This document shows, piece after piece, positions 16,442 through 24,561 of a stretch of DNA of 33,633 nt. Each line of letters opens with the position of its first letter. The stretch's first letter is position 1. The notes under the pieces were generated by a model, which saw nothing but the letters and a program-made list of their open reading frames with translations, had not been told where the DNA came from and searched no databases. Source of the stretch: a candidate division Zixibacteria bacterium SM23_81 (lineage in GTDB: Bacteria > SM23-81); NCBI GenBank assembly GCA_001304015.1, contig LJUY01000023.1, forward strand, positions 1 through 33,633. Reading direction: 5' to 3'. The position numbers and the translations under genes are program-made.

Positions 16442-17082
16442 CGGAACACCCCTAAAATAGTCTCGCCAGCCAGCAACCGATCTCCCCGCTTCACTTTGAG
16501 CTCTACAGTTTCAGGTAAGAATACTTCTACTCGAGATCCCAACCGAATGAGTCCAAACTTCTGCCCTCTCGTTACGGCATCGCCCATGCGAACTCGGCAA
16601 ACGATCCGCCGAGCCAATAATCCTGCTACCTGTTTGACCAGCACCTTGCCTTCAGACCCCTGAATGCCCAGCAGATTGTGCTCATTCTCCCTCCGCGCGC
16701 GCCGAGTGAAGGCGGGCCAAAATCCCCCTGGAACATACTTAAGTAGCTCCACCAATCCCGATACTGGAGCTCGATTTATGTGCACATCCCAAAGAGATAG
16801 AATCAGACCAACGCGAACCGCTTTAGATTGAAGATAAATCTCTTCTCGAACTCCTCGTTCGATCTCTGCAACTCTACCATCTGCCGCCGAGACTACCAAA
16901 CCCTCTCCCTCTGGAGGTTTCCTCCTCGGATCCCGGAAGAAGTAAGCTACCAGAAGAGCCACCAGCCCACATATCCATCCCAGATATCGCAGAGGCTCCA
17001 GGGAGAGCCTGCGAGAGAGCATCATAAAAAGGAGAGCAGCCGCAAAAAAGCCCACGGTCCAGGGGACTCCCTCTTTGGCCAT
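16438..17082 (-). CDS. psd: Phosphatidylserine decarboxylase proenzyme (short type)
   Basis: Converts phosphatidylserine to phosphatidylethanolamine. At 214 residues it is the short PSD type found in many bacteria and archaea, with two N-terminal hydrophobic helices (about residues 8-22 and 33-48) in place of a longer domain. FFRDPRR, VVSAADGRV, LSLWDVHINRAPV and ENEHN are family segments. The self-cleavage site is G182-S183 in RLGSRVEVFLP, where Ser becomes the pyruvoyl group. ATG 17082 is preceded by GAGGGA. It overlaps pssA by four bases and follows the protease gene by 59 bases. Confidence 0.94.
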   Translation of the reverse strand: MAKEGVPWTVGFFAAALLFMMLSRRLSLEPLRYLGWICGLVALLVAYFFRDPRRKPPEGEGLVVSAADGRVAEIERGVREEIYLQSKAVRVGLILSLWDVHINRAPVSGLVELLKYVPGGFWPAFTRRARRENEHNLLGIQGSEGKVLVKQVAGLLARRIVCRVRMGDAVTRGQKFGLIRLGSRVEVFLPETVELKVKRGDRLLAGETILGVFR

Positions 17083-17141
17083 AACGACATCCCTCGCACA
17101 TGAGCTCTGGGGTTGCTTGGGGGAAGCGAAAAGTCGACAAA

Positions 17142-18380
17142 TCAGCCCTGCTCATGAGATTCTCTGAGAGTGAAAGCCACTGTCTGGGTCTGTCCATCCC
17201 TCCAGATAGTAAACCGGATCCGATCTCCCACATGTGCTATATAAAACTCCGCCTTCAGGTCTCTTTCGTTGCGAATTTTTTTTCCGTTGACGGCGGTGAT
17301 GATATCTCCTACCCGAAGACCGCTTGACAGAGCAGGGCTAGCAGGATCCAGATGTGTCACGATGACGCCGTCTGTGGATGGATAGCCCAGGCTCTGGGCG
17401 ATAAGTGAACTCAGGTTCTGGATGTGAATGCCGATCCAAAAAGAACGCACTTCCCCATACTGGACGATCTCCTCCACCATCCGCTTGGCCGTATTGATGG
17501 GAATAGCGAAGCCAACGCCCAGAGATCCACCGCTTTCGGTAAAGATAAAAGTGTTAATGCCTATGACTTCTCCAGCGCTGTTCACCAACGGTCCACCGCT
17601 GTTACCCTGGTTGATGGCGGCGTCTGTCTGAATCATGCTTCGATAGACTCGGCCGCGCTGGGGATCAAAATCCCGCCCCATGGCACTAATCACTCCCACA
17701 GTGACGCTGGGTCGGGAATCTTTTAGAATATACCCGAATGGATTGCCGATGGCGATGGCCCATTCTCCAATGATAAGATCGTCGGAGTCTCCCAGAGGAG
17801 CCGAAGGCAAATTCTGGCCCTCAACCTTCACCAGGGCTAGATCCAAGGCTGGATCAGAGCCTAGAAGTTGGCCCTCGAACTGCCGGCCAGCGGCCAAATT
17901 TACGATGATCTGGGATGCATTCTCGACGACGTGTTCGTTGGTCAATATGTATCCATCGCCGTTGATCAAAAAACCGGAGCCCATGCTCTTGATCTCCTGA
18001 CGATATCTCCGGGACAGCTCCGGGAAGAAGTACTCGAACAGCGGATCCCTGAACATCGATCCAAAAGGGCTCCTGGTGACGATGCGCACCTGAGTCACGC
18101 TTATGCTCACCACAGCTGGGCTCACCACCTCGGCCGCCCGGACGATGGCATTCTTCCTAGAATTTGAGACTTCATCTGCCGCAGTTGCTGCCAAATGTTC
18201 CGCTGAAACAGCGGCCAGAACGGGCTGACTCTCATGCGGGGGGGCTAAAGGCGGCGGCCCAGTGAACCTGCCAAGAAGGATGATGCCAGCCACCAATCCC
18301 AGGAAGATGACCAGCAGCGCTCCCGCAATTCGCCCTGTCAAGAGAGCAGAGCCTTCTCTGTGAGATTTCACCTTGTTCAT
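17142..18380 (-). CDS. HtrA/DegP-family serine protease with one PDZ domain
   Basis: A 412-residue envelope protease and stress factor. An N-terminal membrane segment (about residues 17-38) anchors it or acts as a signal. The trypsin-like domain has the triad H150 (TNEHVV), D180 ([11 protein letters not shown]) and S261 (GNSGGPLVN). A single C-terminal PDZ domain spans about residues 310-405 ([33 protein letters not shown]). One PDZ and an uncleaved-looking anchor resemble DegS/HhoA more than the two-PDZ DegP. ATG 18380 overlaps the transaldolase stop by four bases. Several envelope genes are close by, which fits a quality-control role. Confidence 0.94.
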   Translation of the reverse strand: MNKVKSHREGSALLTGRIAGALLVIFLGLVAGIILLGRFTGPPPLAPPHESQPVLAAVSAEHLAATAADEVSNSRKNAIVRAAEVVSPAVVSISVTQVRIVTRSPFGSMFRDPLFEYFFPELSRRYRQEIKSMGSGFLINGDGYILTNEHVVENASQIIVNLAAGRQFEGQLLGSDPALDLALVKVEGQNLPSAPLGDSDDLIIGEWAIAIGNPFGYILKDSRPSVTVGVISAMGRDFDPQRGRVYRSMIQTDAAINQGNSGGPLVNSAGEVIGINTFIFTESGGSLGVGFAIPINTAKRMVEEIVQYGEVRSFWIGIHIQNLSSLIAQSLGYPSTDGVIVTHLDPASPALSSGLRVGDIITAVNGKKIRNERDLKAEFYIAHVGDRIRFTIWRDGQTQTVAFTLRESHEQG

Positions 18381-19063
18381 GACCTCGTTTTTTCAGGAGA
18401 GGAAGAGGACTCCTTGGCCTTTTCCCAGTCAGCTCTAAACCTCTCAATGCCTATATCGGTCAGTGGATGCCGCATGAGCTTCTCGATGACGCCAAAAGGT
18501 ATAGTGGCGATATCGGCTCCCGCCAAAGCCGCATCGACCACATGCAGGGGATGTCGGATGCTGGCTACGATAACTTCAGTGTCAAAATCATAATTTTCAA
18601 ATACGGTTACGATCTCTTGTACCAAGTCCATGCCCACATGGCTGACGTCGTCCAGCCGACCGATAAAAGGACTCACAAATGTTGCACCAGCCTTTGCCGA
18701 TAGTAGAGCTTGGTTGCAGGAGAAGACCAAAGTGACGTTGGTTCGTATTCCCTCCTGCTGCAACCGTTTGACAGCTAAAATTCCCTCTTTTATCATAGGA
18801 ATTTTGACGACGATGTTCTGGTCAATACCAACCAGTTGCTTGGCTTCCGCCACCATCTGATCAGTCTCCAGACTCAACACCTCAGCACTTACCGGCCCGT
18901 TGACCATTTGGCATATCTCACGAAGAATTTCTCTGTAATCTTTGCCGGTCCTCTTGATCTCCTTTCCCAGCAAGGTGGGATTGGTGGTCACGCCGTCCAA
19001 GATGCCCAGTCCAGAGGCCTGGCGTATCTCCTCCACGTTGGCAGTGTCGATGAAAAACTTCAT
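18377..19063 (-). CDS. tal: Transaldolase (TalC/MipB subfamily)
   Basis: A 228-residue short transaldolase moving a dihydroxyacetone unit between sugar phosphates in the pentose phosphate pathway. [19 protein letters not shown], and the Schiff-base lysine K87 in NIVVKIPM are clear. In the related fructose-6-phosphate aldolase, Gln and Tyr occupy two key active-site positions. Here they are E61 (SAEVLS) and F133 (VSPFIGR), which points to true transaldolase activity. ATG 19063 has AAAGGAGAG upstream; the reading frame continues 100 codons further up, but that part overlaps truA and is not coding. The ATG overlaps the truA stop, and the stop overlaps htrA. Confidence 0.94.
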   Translation of the reverse strand: MKFFIDTANVEEIRQASGLGILDGVTTNPTLLGKEIKRTGKDYREILREICQMVNGPVSAEVLSLETDQMVAEAKQLVGIDQNIVVKIPMIKEGILAVKRLQQEGIRTNVTLVFSCNQALLSAKAGATFVSPFIGRLDDVSHVGMDLVQEIVTVFENYDFDTEVIVASIRHPLHVVDAALAGADIATIPFGVIEKLMRHPLTDIGIERFRADWEKAKESSSSPEKTRS

Positions 19064-19824
19064 CTGCTCTCTCCTTTCGCGAGTCTCGCGCTGTGTAGGT
19101 ATTGAACCTCCATCAGGCACAAACCTTGCGGAGGGGCCGCCATGGCGGACGGTTGATTCCCTCCCTTTTGCAGAAATTCCAAGAACTCCCCCAGGGTCAG
19201 GCGACCACGGCCGACCTCCACAAGTTGCCCCACGATGATCCTCACCATGGCCCGCAGAAATCGATCTGCCGCGATCTGGAAATGAGCTTCGTCTTCTATA
19301 CTCTTCAAGGAGATCTGCTGTACGGTACAGCGATAATTGGGCCTCTCCTCCGATCCTAGACAAAAGCTGGCAAAATCGTGAGTGCCCATCAGCGCCTGAG
19401 CGGCCTTCCGCATCAATCCCAGATCCAAGGCGGAGAGGATGGTCCAGACAAAATTCCGACGCAGAGCCGTTGGCTGAGACGATATGCGATAGAGATATCT
19501 CCGACTGGTCGCATCGTACCGGGCGTGAAACTTCACCGAAACCTCCTCAGCACACCGAACCACCACATCGGAGGGCAATAACGCATTCAATCCCCGGTAG
19601 ATCTCATTAAGGAGTAATTCGCTTTCGGTGGCGAAATTGGCCACTTGGCCTTTTGCGTGCACTCCGGCATCGGTCCGTCCCGCACCGATAATTCTGACCG
19701 ACTCCTGGAGAAGATCCCCCAGGCTTTTTTCTAAAACTCCCTGAACGGTCCTCCCCTCAGGCTGCACCTGCCAACCATAAAAATCTGTGCCATCGTATTC
19801 CAAAGTGAGCTTGATGTTTCTCAT
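19060..19824 (-). CDS. truA: tRNA pseudouridine(38-40) synthase TruA
   Basis: Converts uridines 38-40 of tRNA anticodon arms to pseudouridine. The 254-residue protein has the N-terminal [15 protein letters not shown] block and the catalytic Asp D52 in [14 protein letters not shown]. Other family pieces are [44 protein letters not shown] and [16 protein letters not shown] 19824 is taken; a TTG one codon upstream is possible, and no clear Shine-Dalgarno is visible. It lies 45 bases after ecfT, an order (ecfT-truA) also known from Firmicutes. Confidence 0.95.
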   Translation of the reverse strand: MRNIKLTLEYDGTDFYGWQVQPEGRTVQGVLEKSLGDLLQESVRIIGAGRTDAGVHAKGQVANFATESELLLNEIYRGLNALLPSDVVVRCAEEVSVKFHARYDATSRRYLYRISSQPTALRRNFVWTILSALDLGLMRKAAQALMGTHDFASFCLGSEERPNYRCTVQQISLKSIEDEAHFQIAADRFLRAMVRIIVGQLVEVGRGRLTLGEFLEFLQKGGNQPSAMAAPPQGLCLMEVQYLHSARLAKGESR

Positions 19825-19869
19825 CAAAGTCGATATAGCGGTTTTAGGGTCTCAGAAGCGAGTTGTTCT

Positions 19870-20685
19870 TTAACTTCCGGAGGGGTTAGGCAACCACCTA
19901 CCCGCTAGAAGACACATACATCCAAACAGAACCACCAGAGCAAGGGATCGGTAGTCGGCTGCGGAAAAACTCAGCTCTCGGTAGTGAGTTCGTGGCGCGT
20001 CTGTTTGATAGTTCCTGGCCTCCATGGCCACAGCCAACTCATCGGCTCGCCGAAAAGCAGACAGAAAAAGAGGCACCAATAAGGGAATGAGGCTCCTGGC
20101 TCGCCTAGCCAAATTTCCACCGAAATTCGCCCCCCTGGCCAGCTGTGCTTTCTGGATATTATTGGCCTCCTCGATGAAGGTGGGAATGAACCTCAGGGCG
20201 ATGACTAACATCAAGGCCAGCGCATGGGAGGACAAGCCGAACCATCTCAATGGAGACAGAATCTTCTCCAAGGCATCGGTCAACTCCAGGGGAGAAGTTG
20301 TCAAGGTCAACAGTGCGGCGGAGACTATTAAAATGGCCACTCGCATACAGAAGAACAAACCACGCCAAAAACCCTCTATAGTCCCAATTCCTATATGGGG
20401 TAAGGGTTGCCCCGTGGTGAACAAAAGGTGAATGCCAAAGGTAAGGATAAACAACCAAAGAAAAGAGCGCAAATTGCGAAAGACACAGCCCACGGGCAGT
20501 TTGGCCAGCAGAATGATCCCCCAAAGCCATGCCAGTAAAAAAACATAGGTCCAGATATTGGATACAGCCAGGGTGAGGATCATAATGGCCGCGATGGCTA
20601 AAAACTTGGTCCTGGGGTCTAACCGATGAATGGCTGAGCCAGTTGGCATATACTGACCCAGAACGAGATTTTTAAATAGAACCAT
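19870..20685 (-). CDS. ecfT: Energy-coupling factor transporter transmembrane protein EcfT
   Basis: The 271-residue scaffold of ECF vitamin/metal importers, which couples ATPase subunits to substrate-binding S components. It starts with GSAIHRLDPRTKFLA, typical of the family, has about five membrane segments, and carries the two cytoplasmic coupling helices with A-R-G and A-R motifs: AQLARGANF and AVAMEARNYQ. ATG 20685 is preceded by GGAGAGG. A strong promoter lies upstream. Neither EcfA ATPases nor an S component are in the window, so they must be encoded elsewhere. A thiamine or other vitamin substrate cannot be assigned. Confidence 0.92.
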   Translation of the reverse strand: MVLFKNLVLGQYMPTGSAIHRLDPRTKFLAIAAIMILTLAVSNIWTYVFLLAWLWGIILLAKLPVGCVFRNLRSFLWLFILTFGIHLLFTTGQPLPHIGIGTIEGFWRGLFFCMRVAILIVSAALLTLTTSPLELTDALEKILSPLRWFGLSSHALALMLVIALRFIPTFIEEANNIQKAQLARGANFGGNLARRARSLIPLLVPLFLSAFRRADELAVAMEARNYQTDAPRTHYRELSFSAADYRSLALVVLFGCMCLLAGRWLPNPSGS

Positions 20686-20730
20686 TTTGTGCCTCTCCGC
20701 ATCTCGGGATCACAATTCATAGTCATTTCC

Positions 20731-20759
20731 AATATATGGCCTTCAGCCAGTCAAGTCAA
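20731..20759 (-). promoter_or_regulatory. Sigma-70-type promoter for ecfT
   Basis: On the minus strand TTGACT (20759-20754) and TATATT (20736-20731) are separated by 17 bases. Five of six bases match at each box. It lies about 45 bases before the ecfT start and faces away from the promoter of the small plus-strand gene. Confidence 0.7.
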
Positions 20760-20765
20760 ATAAAA

Positions 20766-20780
20766 ATCGAATGCTTCGAT
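20766..20780. promoter_or_regulatory. Inverted repeat between divergent promoters
   Basis: ATCGAA-TGC-TTCGAT is a perfect 6-bp inverted repeat with a 3-base centre. It sits between the ecfT promoter and the plus-strand promoter (-35 boxes at 20754-20759 and 20805-20810). It could be an operator for both genes. On the minus strand a T-rich stretch follows it, so a weak terminator or attenuator is an alternative. Confidence 0.4.
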
Positions 20781-20804
20781 AAGGCCCTGACGTTCAGTTT
20801 TTAT

Positions 20805-20833
20805 TTGACAAGAGCTGCTTTTATGTGTACATT
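20805..20833 (+). promoter_or_regulatory. Sigma-70-type promoter for the 62-residue membrane protein
   Basis: TTGACA (20805-20810, perfect) and TACATT (20828-20833) with a 17-base spacer. The start codon follows about 40 bases after the -10 box, with AAAGGAGGTGAT in between. Confidence 0.72.
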
Positions 20834-20873
20834 GGGGAAGCTTCATAGTCTCCAAAGGAGGTGATGGGATAAG

Positions 20874-21062
20874 GTGAAGAAAAGCAACACTATTATGCTA
20901 TGGATTATCGCCATCATTATCGGCATCATTCCCGGCATTTTAGCCTGGACCCAGGGGGGTAGCAAAAACACGGTGGGCCGATACTATCTGTACACCGTCA
21001 TCATTGTCACGATCCTCTGGTTGGTTATCAAACGTATCACAAAAGACAAAAAGGCCATCTGA
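20874..21062 (+). CDS. Small two-helix membrane protein, unknown
   Basis: A 62-residue protein starting at GTG 20874 with a strong AGGAGGTGAT site upstream. Two hydrophobic helices are visible (about residues 7-25, IMLWIIAIIIGIIPGILAW, and 39-52, YTVIIVTILWLVIK), with a short glycine-rich, polar loop between and a lysine-rich C-terminus. I do not recognise a family. It has its own consensus promoter and a good terminator, so it is very likely a real single-gene unit. It could be a small regulator of a membrane complex, but nothing in the sequence shows that. It is one of only three plus-strand genes in this window. Confidence 0.8.
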   Translation: MKKSNTIMLWIIAIIIGIIPGILAWTQGGSKNTVGRYYLYTVIIVTILWLVIKRITKDKKAI

Positions 21063-21080
21063 CTATCAGATGACCTCTTT
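21051..21080 (+). promoter_or_regulatory. Hairpin overlapping the stop codon of the small membrane protein gene
   Basis: CATCTGA (21056-21062) pairs with TCAGATG (21066-21072) around a CTA loop, with AAAG and CTTT flanks. The TGA stop is inside the stem. The tail is only moderately T-rich, so it may be a weak first terminator or a 3'-end protecting hairpin before the stronger one downstream. Confidence 0.4.
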
Positions 21081-21095
21081 GTTACCACCTTTTAT

Positions 21096-21125
21096 ACGCT
21101 GAAGGAGTCCCTTCAGCGTTTTTTT
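21096..21125 (+). terminator. Rho-independent terminator
   Basis: ACGCTGAAGG (21096-21105), loop AGTC, CCTTCAGCGT (21110-21119), then a run of seven T from 21119 to 21125. A textbook terminator ending the 62-residue protein transcript. The convergent FadL-like gene ends at 21156. Confidence 0.9.
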
Positions 21126-21155
21126 CATCCCCTGGAAACGGGGGAACTATAAATT

Positions 21156-22472
21156 TTAGAAGCGGTAGGACGTGGACAAGAATATTCGGTCCACAACGTC
21201 CTTCTGCGATAAAAACGGCTGAGAAGTTTTCCAGGTCCCATGTACCCAGGCCAGATCCAGTGTCATCACCTGACCGACCAGAAAGCCAGCACCCAGGGTG
21301 TAATATTTCCGATCCTCTATGATCTTGCGTGCCACGAAAGCCAGCGGTTCTGAAGAAAAGCCAGCCCGAACCTTGACACCTGCTGTCGGCAGTATGTACT
21401 CACCTCCGATGCTCAGAGATAGAGTTTCGTCATAATCGTTCAAGGGCTGGTCGTTGAACTTCATCTGGCTCCAGTCCGCGTAGCGAAGGTCCGCGGCCAA
21501 TAAAAGGGTTGGCACGGACCAAGCCATCCCAAAGCCGAACTCCCAGGGCGTGGAGATCTCGTTCTCATAATAGAAGGAATCTGTGTACTGGTCCACAGAC
21601 CCGTCGTCGTAGACATCCACTGTCCTCTCCACCACTTCCCCTGAGATGTCGTAGGACACTGGAGAGGCGATTGTCAGTCCCGCTTTGACGAAGCGACTAA
21701 GCCTCAATAGTCCACCCAGCTTGAGATTCAAACCATCGAAGTCAGCCTCTTGGGTGTCGTGAATATAGGTGGTGTCAAAGTCAGAAGGCGGGTTTACATA
21801 CATATCTCGTGTATCAGCGAAAAAGGCGTCCCAGTCGTAGTTGTAATCGCCATCCCAGAGATTGACCGAAGCTCCCAAGGACAGCGTCGGGGAGACGTCG
21901 ATGGCACCCCCCAATGACCACGAAAACAGGCCTCCCGATTGCGTCTCTTGGCCCTCTTCCCACCACTCATCCTGAGAAGAATATCCACGCTGGATAAAAA
22001 ACGCATCGAAGTTCTTGACTCGTCCCGCTCCCAAAGCAAAGACCAGGCTGCCGCGGTAAGTAGGAACAGGGAAGACCATCCCGATGGCGTTGAGTCGCGT
22101 GTTGCTCTCCCTATCTTTGGAGGCGTTTTGGAAATACGTCGTCTTCGATGTATACCTCTGATGGGAGAGGCTTCCAGAGAACTCGATTCTCCTCACCTGA
22201 GCTAGCCCAGCGGGATTCCAATAGAGGGCTGAGATGTCCTCGGATACTGCGATGGCAGAACCACCCATGCCCATGGCTCGAGCGCCCAGGCCGAAATTAT
22301 CCGTGAGCTGTATGGCCTCATCTGCAGATGCTGGTCGACTGACTAGGCCTAAACATACGACATGGAGGACGATGATAACGCTCAAAGAGCCTGTCCAACG
22401 GAATATCTGTGCAAGGCCTCCGGTCATATTTTTGGGGCCAGATTCTCTCATGCGGTATTGATTGCTTCTCAT
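21156..22472 (-). CDS. FadL/OmpP1- or PorV-like outer-membrane barrel protein
   Basis: About 438 residues. After a signal peptide (hydrophobic core SVIIVLHVVCLGLV, ending near PASADE) comes NFGLGARAMGMGGSAIAVSE followed by SALYWNPAGLA. This GARAxGMGGA...A..WNPAGLA pattern is the hallmark of the OmpP1/FadL and PorV/UPF0164 group. The rest alternates hydrophobic and polar residues as in beta-strands and ends STSYRF with a C-terminal Phe. Such proteins are hydrophobic-compound channels or, in FCB bacteria, gliding/secretion shuttle proteins; which one is not clear. ATG 22472 has AGAGG upstream. It is the last gene of a run of four envelope proteins. Confidence 0.85.
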   Translation of the reverse strand: MRSNQYRMRESGPKNMTGGLAQIFRWTGSLSVIIVLHVVCLGLVSRPASADEAIQLTDNFGLGARAMGMGGSAIAVSEDISALYWNPAGLAQVRRIEFSGSLSHQRYTSKTTYFQNASKDRESNTRLNAIGMVFPVPTYRGSLVFALGAGRVKNFDAFFIQRGYSSQDEWWEEGQETQSGGLFSWSLGGAIDVSPTLSLGASVNLWDGDYNYDWDAFFADTRDMYVNPPSDFDTTYIHDTQEADFDGLNLKLGGLLRLSRFVKAGLTIASPVSYDISGEVVERTVDVYDDGSVDQYTDSFYYENEISTPWEFGFGMAWSVPTLLLAADLRYADWSQMKFNDQPLNDYDETLSLSIGGEYILPTAGVKVRAGFSSEPLAFVARKIIEDRKYYTLGAGFLVGQVMTLDLAWVHGTWKTSQPFLSQKDVVDRIFLSTSYRF

Positions 22473-22511
22473 CAAATTTTTCCTCTTTCAAGTTAGTAAG
22501 AAGGACAAGGT

Positions 22512-22886
22512 TCACAATCCATATTTAATGGCCAGAGCTTCAACTTGTCTTCTCTCCGAGACATCGCTGTTTACACATCCTCTTGGGTCGAGGTCGTGAG
22601 TTACAGCCAGTACATGATCAAATCCAAGGATAATCACCCCATCAGCGCCCTTTTCCCGAGCCTTCTTCATAATCTTCTCCTGAAATTCCTGGTCGCTAAA
22701 TAGTTCACTGGTCACTCTGGCAGTAGCGACGATTCGACCAATCACCTTATAGTCTGTGCTGACGTCATACTCCGAGAGATAGAGATCGACCTGTTGCGTA
22801 GGCGGATAAGATACCCCGATATAGTTGACCTTCGCACACCCCAGAGAGATCATCAAAAGAGCCAAGAGTATCAGCGCGCGTTTCAT
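22512..22886 (-). CDS. Small lipoprotein, unknown
   Basis: 124 residues beginning MKRALILLALLMISLGC, a lipoprotein-type signal with C17 as the probable acylated residue (Ser rather than Leu at -3 is slightly atypical). The mature part has YPPTQQVDLYLSEYDVSTDY and VIGRIVATARV, then KKAREKGADGVIILGF. Together these resemble a family of small FCB and proteobacterial lipoproteins with a YbjQ-like alpha/beta pattern, but I cannot name it with certainty. ATG 22886 has GGAGGC upstream; a longer reading frame above is noncoding. It lies 39 bases before the FadL-like gene. Confidence 0.75.
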   Translation of the reverse strand: MKRALILLALLMISLGCAKVNYIGVSYPPTQQVDLYLSEYDVSTDYKVIGRIVATARVTSELFSDQEFQEKIMKKAREKGADGVIILGFDHVLAVTHDLDPRGCVNSDVSERRQVEALAIKYGL

Positions 22887-22961
22887 GATAACGCCTCCTT
22901 CCCAGCTTTTTGACATAGCGGAATGCGCCGGCCAGTTCATTCTTATCTTTCGCCCGCCGGT

Positions 22962-23525
22962 TCACTCCTCATCGCCCTTTTCTTCTCCCTCTTCCCGTTG
23001 TTCTCTATCCTCAGGCCTCTGCTCAGGAATCTGAGGGCGACTCGACTTTTGCTGCCAATCGGGCGCTCTACGCCTCTGAGGCGTTGGGGAGTCGGACGGC
23101 TGCTGCTTCTCCTCGGGCTGCTGCTTTTGGCGAGGCTGACTGGCGCCTGTTGGTGGGCTGGGGGTTGCGGGCGGCTGAGACCAATCTGGCCCCCTCTGGC
23201 GATCCCATATGTATCTGTCTGTATCGATGGGCAGCCCCTCATCTCCATCGCTGGGATGCCAATACCAGTAATCGTTCCACCACCAAGGATAGGTGTAATA
23301 GTAACGCCATCTGGCGTATGCCTCCGGATAGTACCAGTAATAGTAGGGGTCATGCCAAAAATGCCTTGGATAAACCCACTCTTCGGAGTAGTCCGTTTCC
23401 AGATAGACATCCTCCTCGGGCATAACCCTCCCAGGCCGCTTTAGCACCGTATAACAGCTCAGACAGGAAAGGCACATGAACAGCAGGAGGAATCCAAGGA
23501 CGATGTGGCTTGCCATTTTTCTCAT
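22962..23525 (-). CDS. Lipoprotein with Tyr/Trp-rich region and Pro/Gln/Glu-rich tail
   Basis: 187 residues, starting MRKMASHIVLGFLLLF at ATG 23525 (GGAGAG upstream). Three cysteines (C18, C21, C24) end the hydrophobic signal; any could be the lipidated one. Residues 61-89 contain 12 Tyr and 7 Trp in 29 positions (for example PYYYWYYPEAYARW and TYPWWWNDYWYW). The second half, from about residue 105, is low-complexity, rich in Pro, Gln, Arg, Glu, ending EEGEEKGDEE, and probably disordered. I recognise no domain. The aromatic block could bind carbohydrate or peptidoglycan or pack against the membrane, but this is a guess. It lies in a run of envelope genes. Confidence 0.78.
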   Translation of the reverse strand: MRKMASHIVLGFLLLFMCLSCLSCYTVLKRPGRVMPEEDVYLETDYSEEWVYPRHFWHDPYYYWYYPEAYARWRYYYTYPWWWNDYWYWHPSDGDEGLPIDTDRYIWDRQRGPDWSQPPATPSPPTGASQPRQKQQPEEKQQPSDSPTPQRRRAPDWQQKSSRPQIPEQRPEDREQREEGEEKGDEE

Positions 23526-23608
23526 TTTCAATCTCTCCATAGGATTAGAAACTGGATATCAGATAACTTCGCGCCTTCATCTATTCGACGAGAATAACTC
23601 GTAGACGT

Positions 23609-24373
23609 TTAAAAATATTCTAGGTAGAGAATTCTCACCTGCCTGGCGGGAGAATTGATGCCCCGACGATTTTTGACCAGGTTCATGAAATCGAGCTCCA
23701 GGGTGAGCTGCTCTCCAAATGACCAGCGCACGCCAAGGCCCAGGTAGCCATTGCCTTTACCGAAATTGGACAACTTCCGATCGTCATTGAAAGCAAAATC
23801 GTACTCCCCGACGAGGCTCAACTCCTGATTGAACTCTTTGTCGACACCTAAGAAAACGTTGGGGTCATTGTCGCCGTCTTCATCTTCCAGGCTGTAATTC
23901 GCTCCCAGATGCAAACCCATGGCAGCACCCAGAACTTTGTAGTTCTTGCTGGCCACCCAGTAGAAACCCTTGGATTTTATGGCAAACCGATCTATGTCAT
24001 CGCCCTCTACATAAGCTCCATATCCCTGAGTATCGAATCCCGCTGCGAGGGCCGGAAGGGCGAGGCTCTCGTCTATCAACCGATACTTGACTGAGACGCC
24101 AGCTTGCGGAAACCATTGGATGTTCTCCTCGCTGATGACATTTTCCCCTCCATAGGAAACCCCCAGGAGCAATCGTTCCGTGAGGCCAACGGAGATGCCT
24201 CCCAGAACCCCTCCCCCGGGAAATATCCGTAGCTCCACGTCGAAGCTTCCCCGCGGCAACAAACCAGCTGTGGGACAATCCAACAGCTTCCTGGGCTGCG
24301 CCGGCTGCGCGGTTAATACTGGGGCCAACAGGAAGACCAATATGGAAAAAAGCAAGATTGTTCTTTCCATCAT
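23609..24373 (-). CDS. Predicted outer-membrane beta-barrel protein
   Basis: 254 residues. The signal peptide is MMERTILLFSILVFLLAPVLTAQ, followed by LDCPTAGLLPRGSFDVELRI, FPGGGVLGGISVGLTERLLL and GVSYGGENVI. Repeated beta-strand patterns with aromatic ends follow, and it closes with RILYLEYF. The PTAGLLPRGSF...GGxxGGISVGLTxRLxLGxSYGG pattern is shared with uncharacterised FCB barrel proteins and is reminiscent of YjbH-like domains; I would not assign a function. ATG 24373 is preceded by GGAGGT. It appears to be the first gene of the envelope run that includes the two lipoproteins and the FadL-like barrel. Confidence 0.75.
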   Translation of the reverse strand: MMERTILLFSILVFLLAPVLTAQPAQPRKLLDCPTAGLLPRGSFDVELRIFPGGGVLGGISVGLTERLLLGVSYGGENVISEENIQWFPQAGVSVKYRLIDESLALPALAAGFDTQGYGAYVEGDDIDRFAIKSKGFYWVASKNYKVLGAAMGLHLGANYSLEDEDGDNDPNVFLGVDKEFNQELSLVGEYDFAFNDDRKLSNFGKGNGYLGLGVRWSFGEQLTLELDFMNLVKNRRGINSPARQVRILYLEYF

Positions 24374-24442
24374 GGGACACCTCCATGTCGGATATTGCCT
24401 CTTGACCTCTGTGGACTCTTGACAAGGTGGGACCGTCATGGA

Positions 24443-24472
24443 ATAATAATCCTTTATCATTAGACATCACAA
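24443..24472 (-). promoter_or_regulatory. Possible promoter of the envelope-protein run
   Basis: On the minus strand TTGTGA (24472-24467) and TATTAT (24448-24443) with an 18-base spacer, about 70 bases before the barrel gene start at 24373. The -10 box is good, the -35 box only partial. Confidence 0.4.
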
Positions 24473-24561
24473 GATATATGAAACATTCCGCTCAGCCCAA
24501 GAATTCCGCGAAAAGCAGATTGGCTCTCTTGCGCATGCAAGCGGGAAGCAAGGCAACCTCC

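Noticed and set aside
19064-19363. 100-residue N-terminal extension of the transaldolase
   Set aside because: It overlaps truA in another frame, has no family similarity, and a good ribosome site precedes the ATG at 19063.
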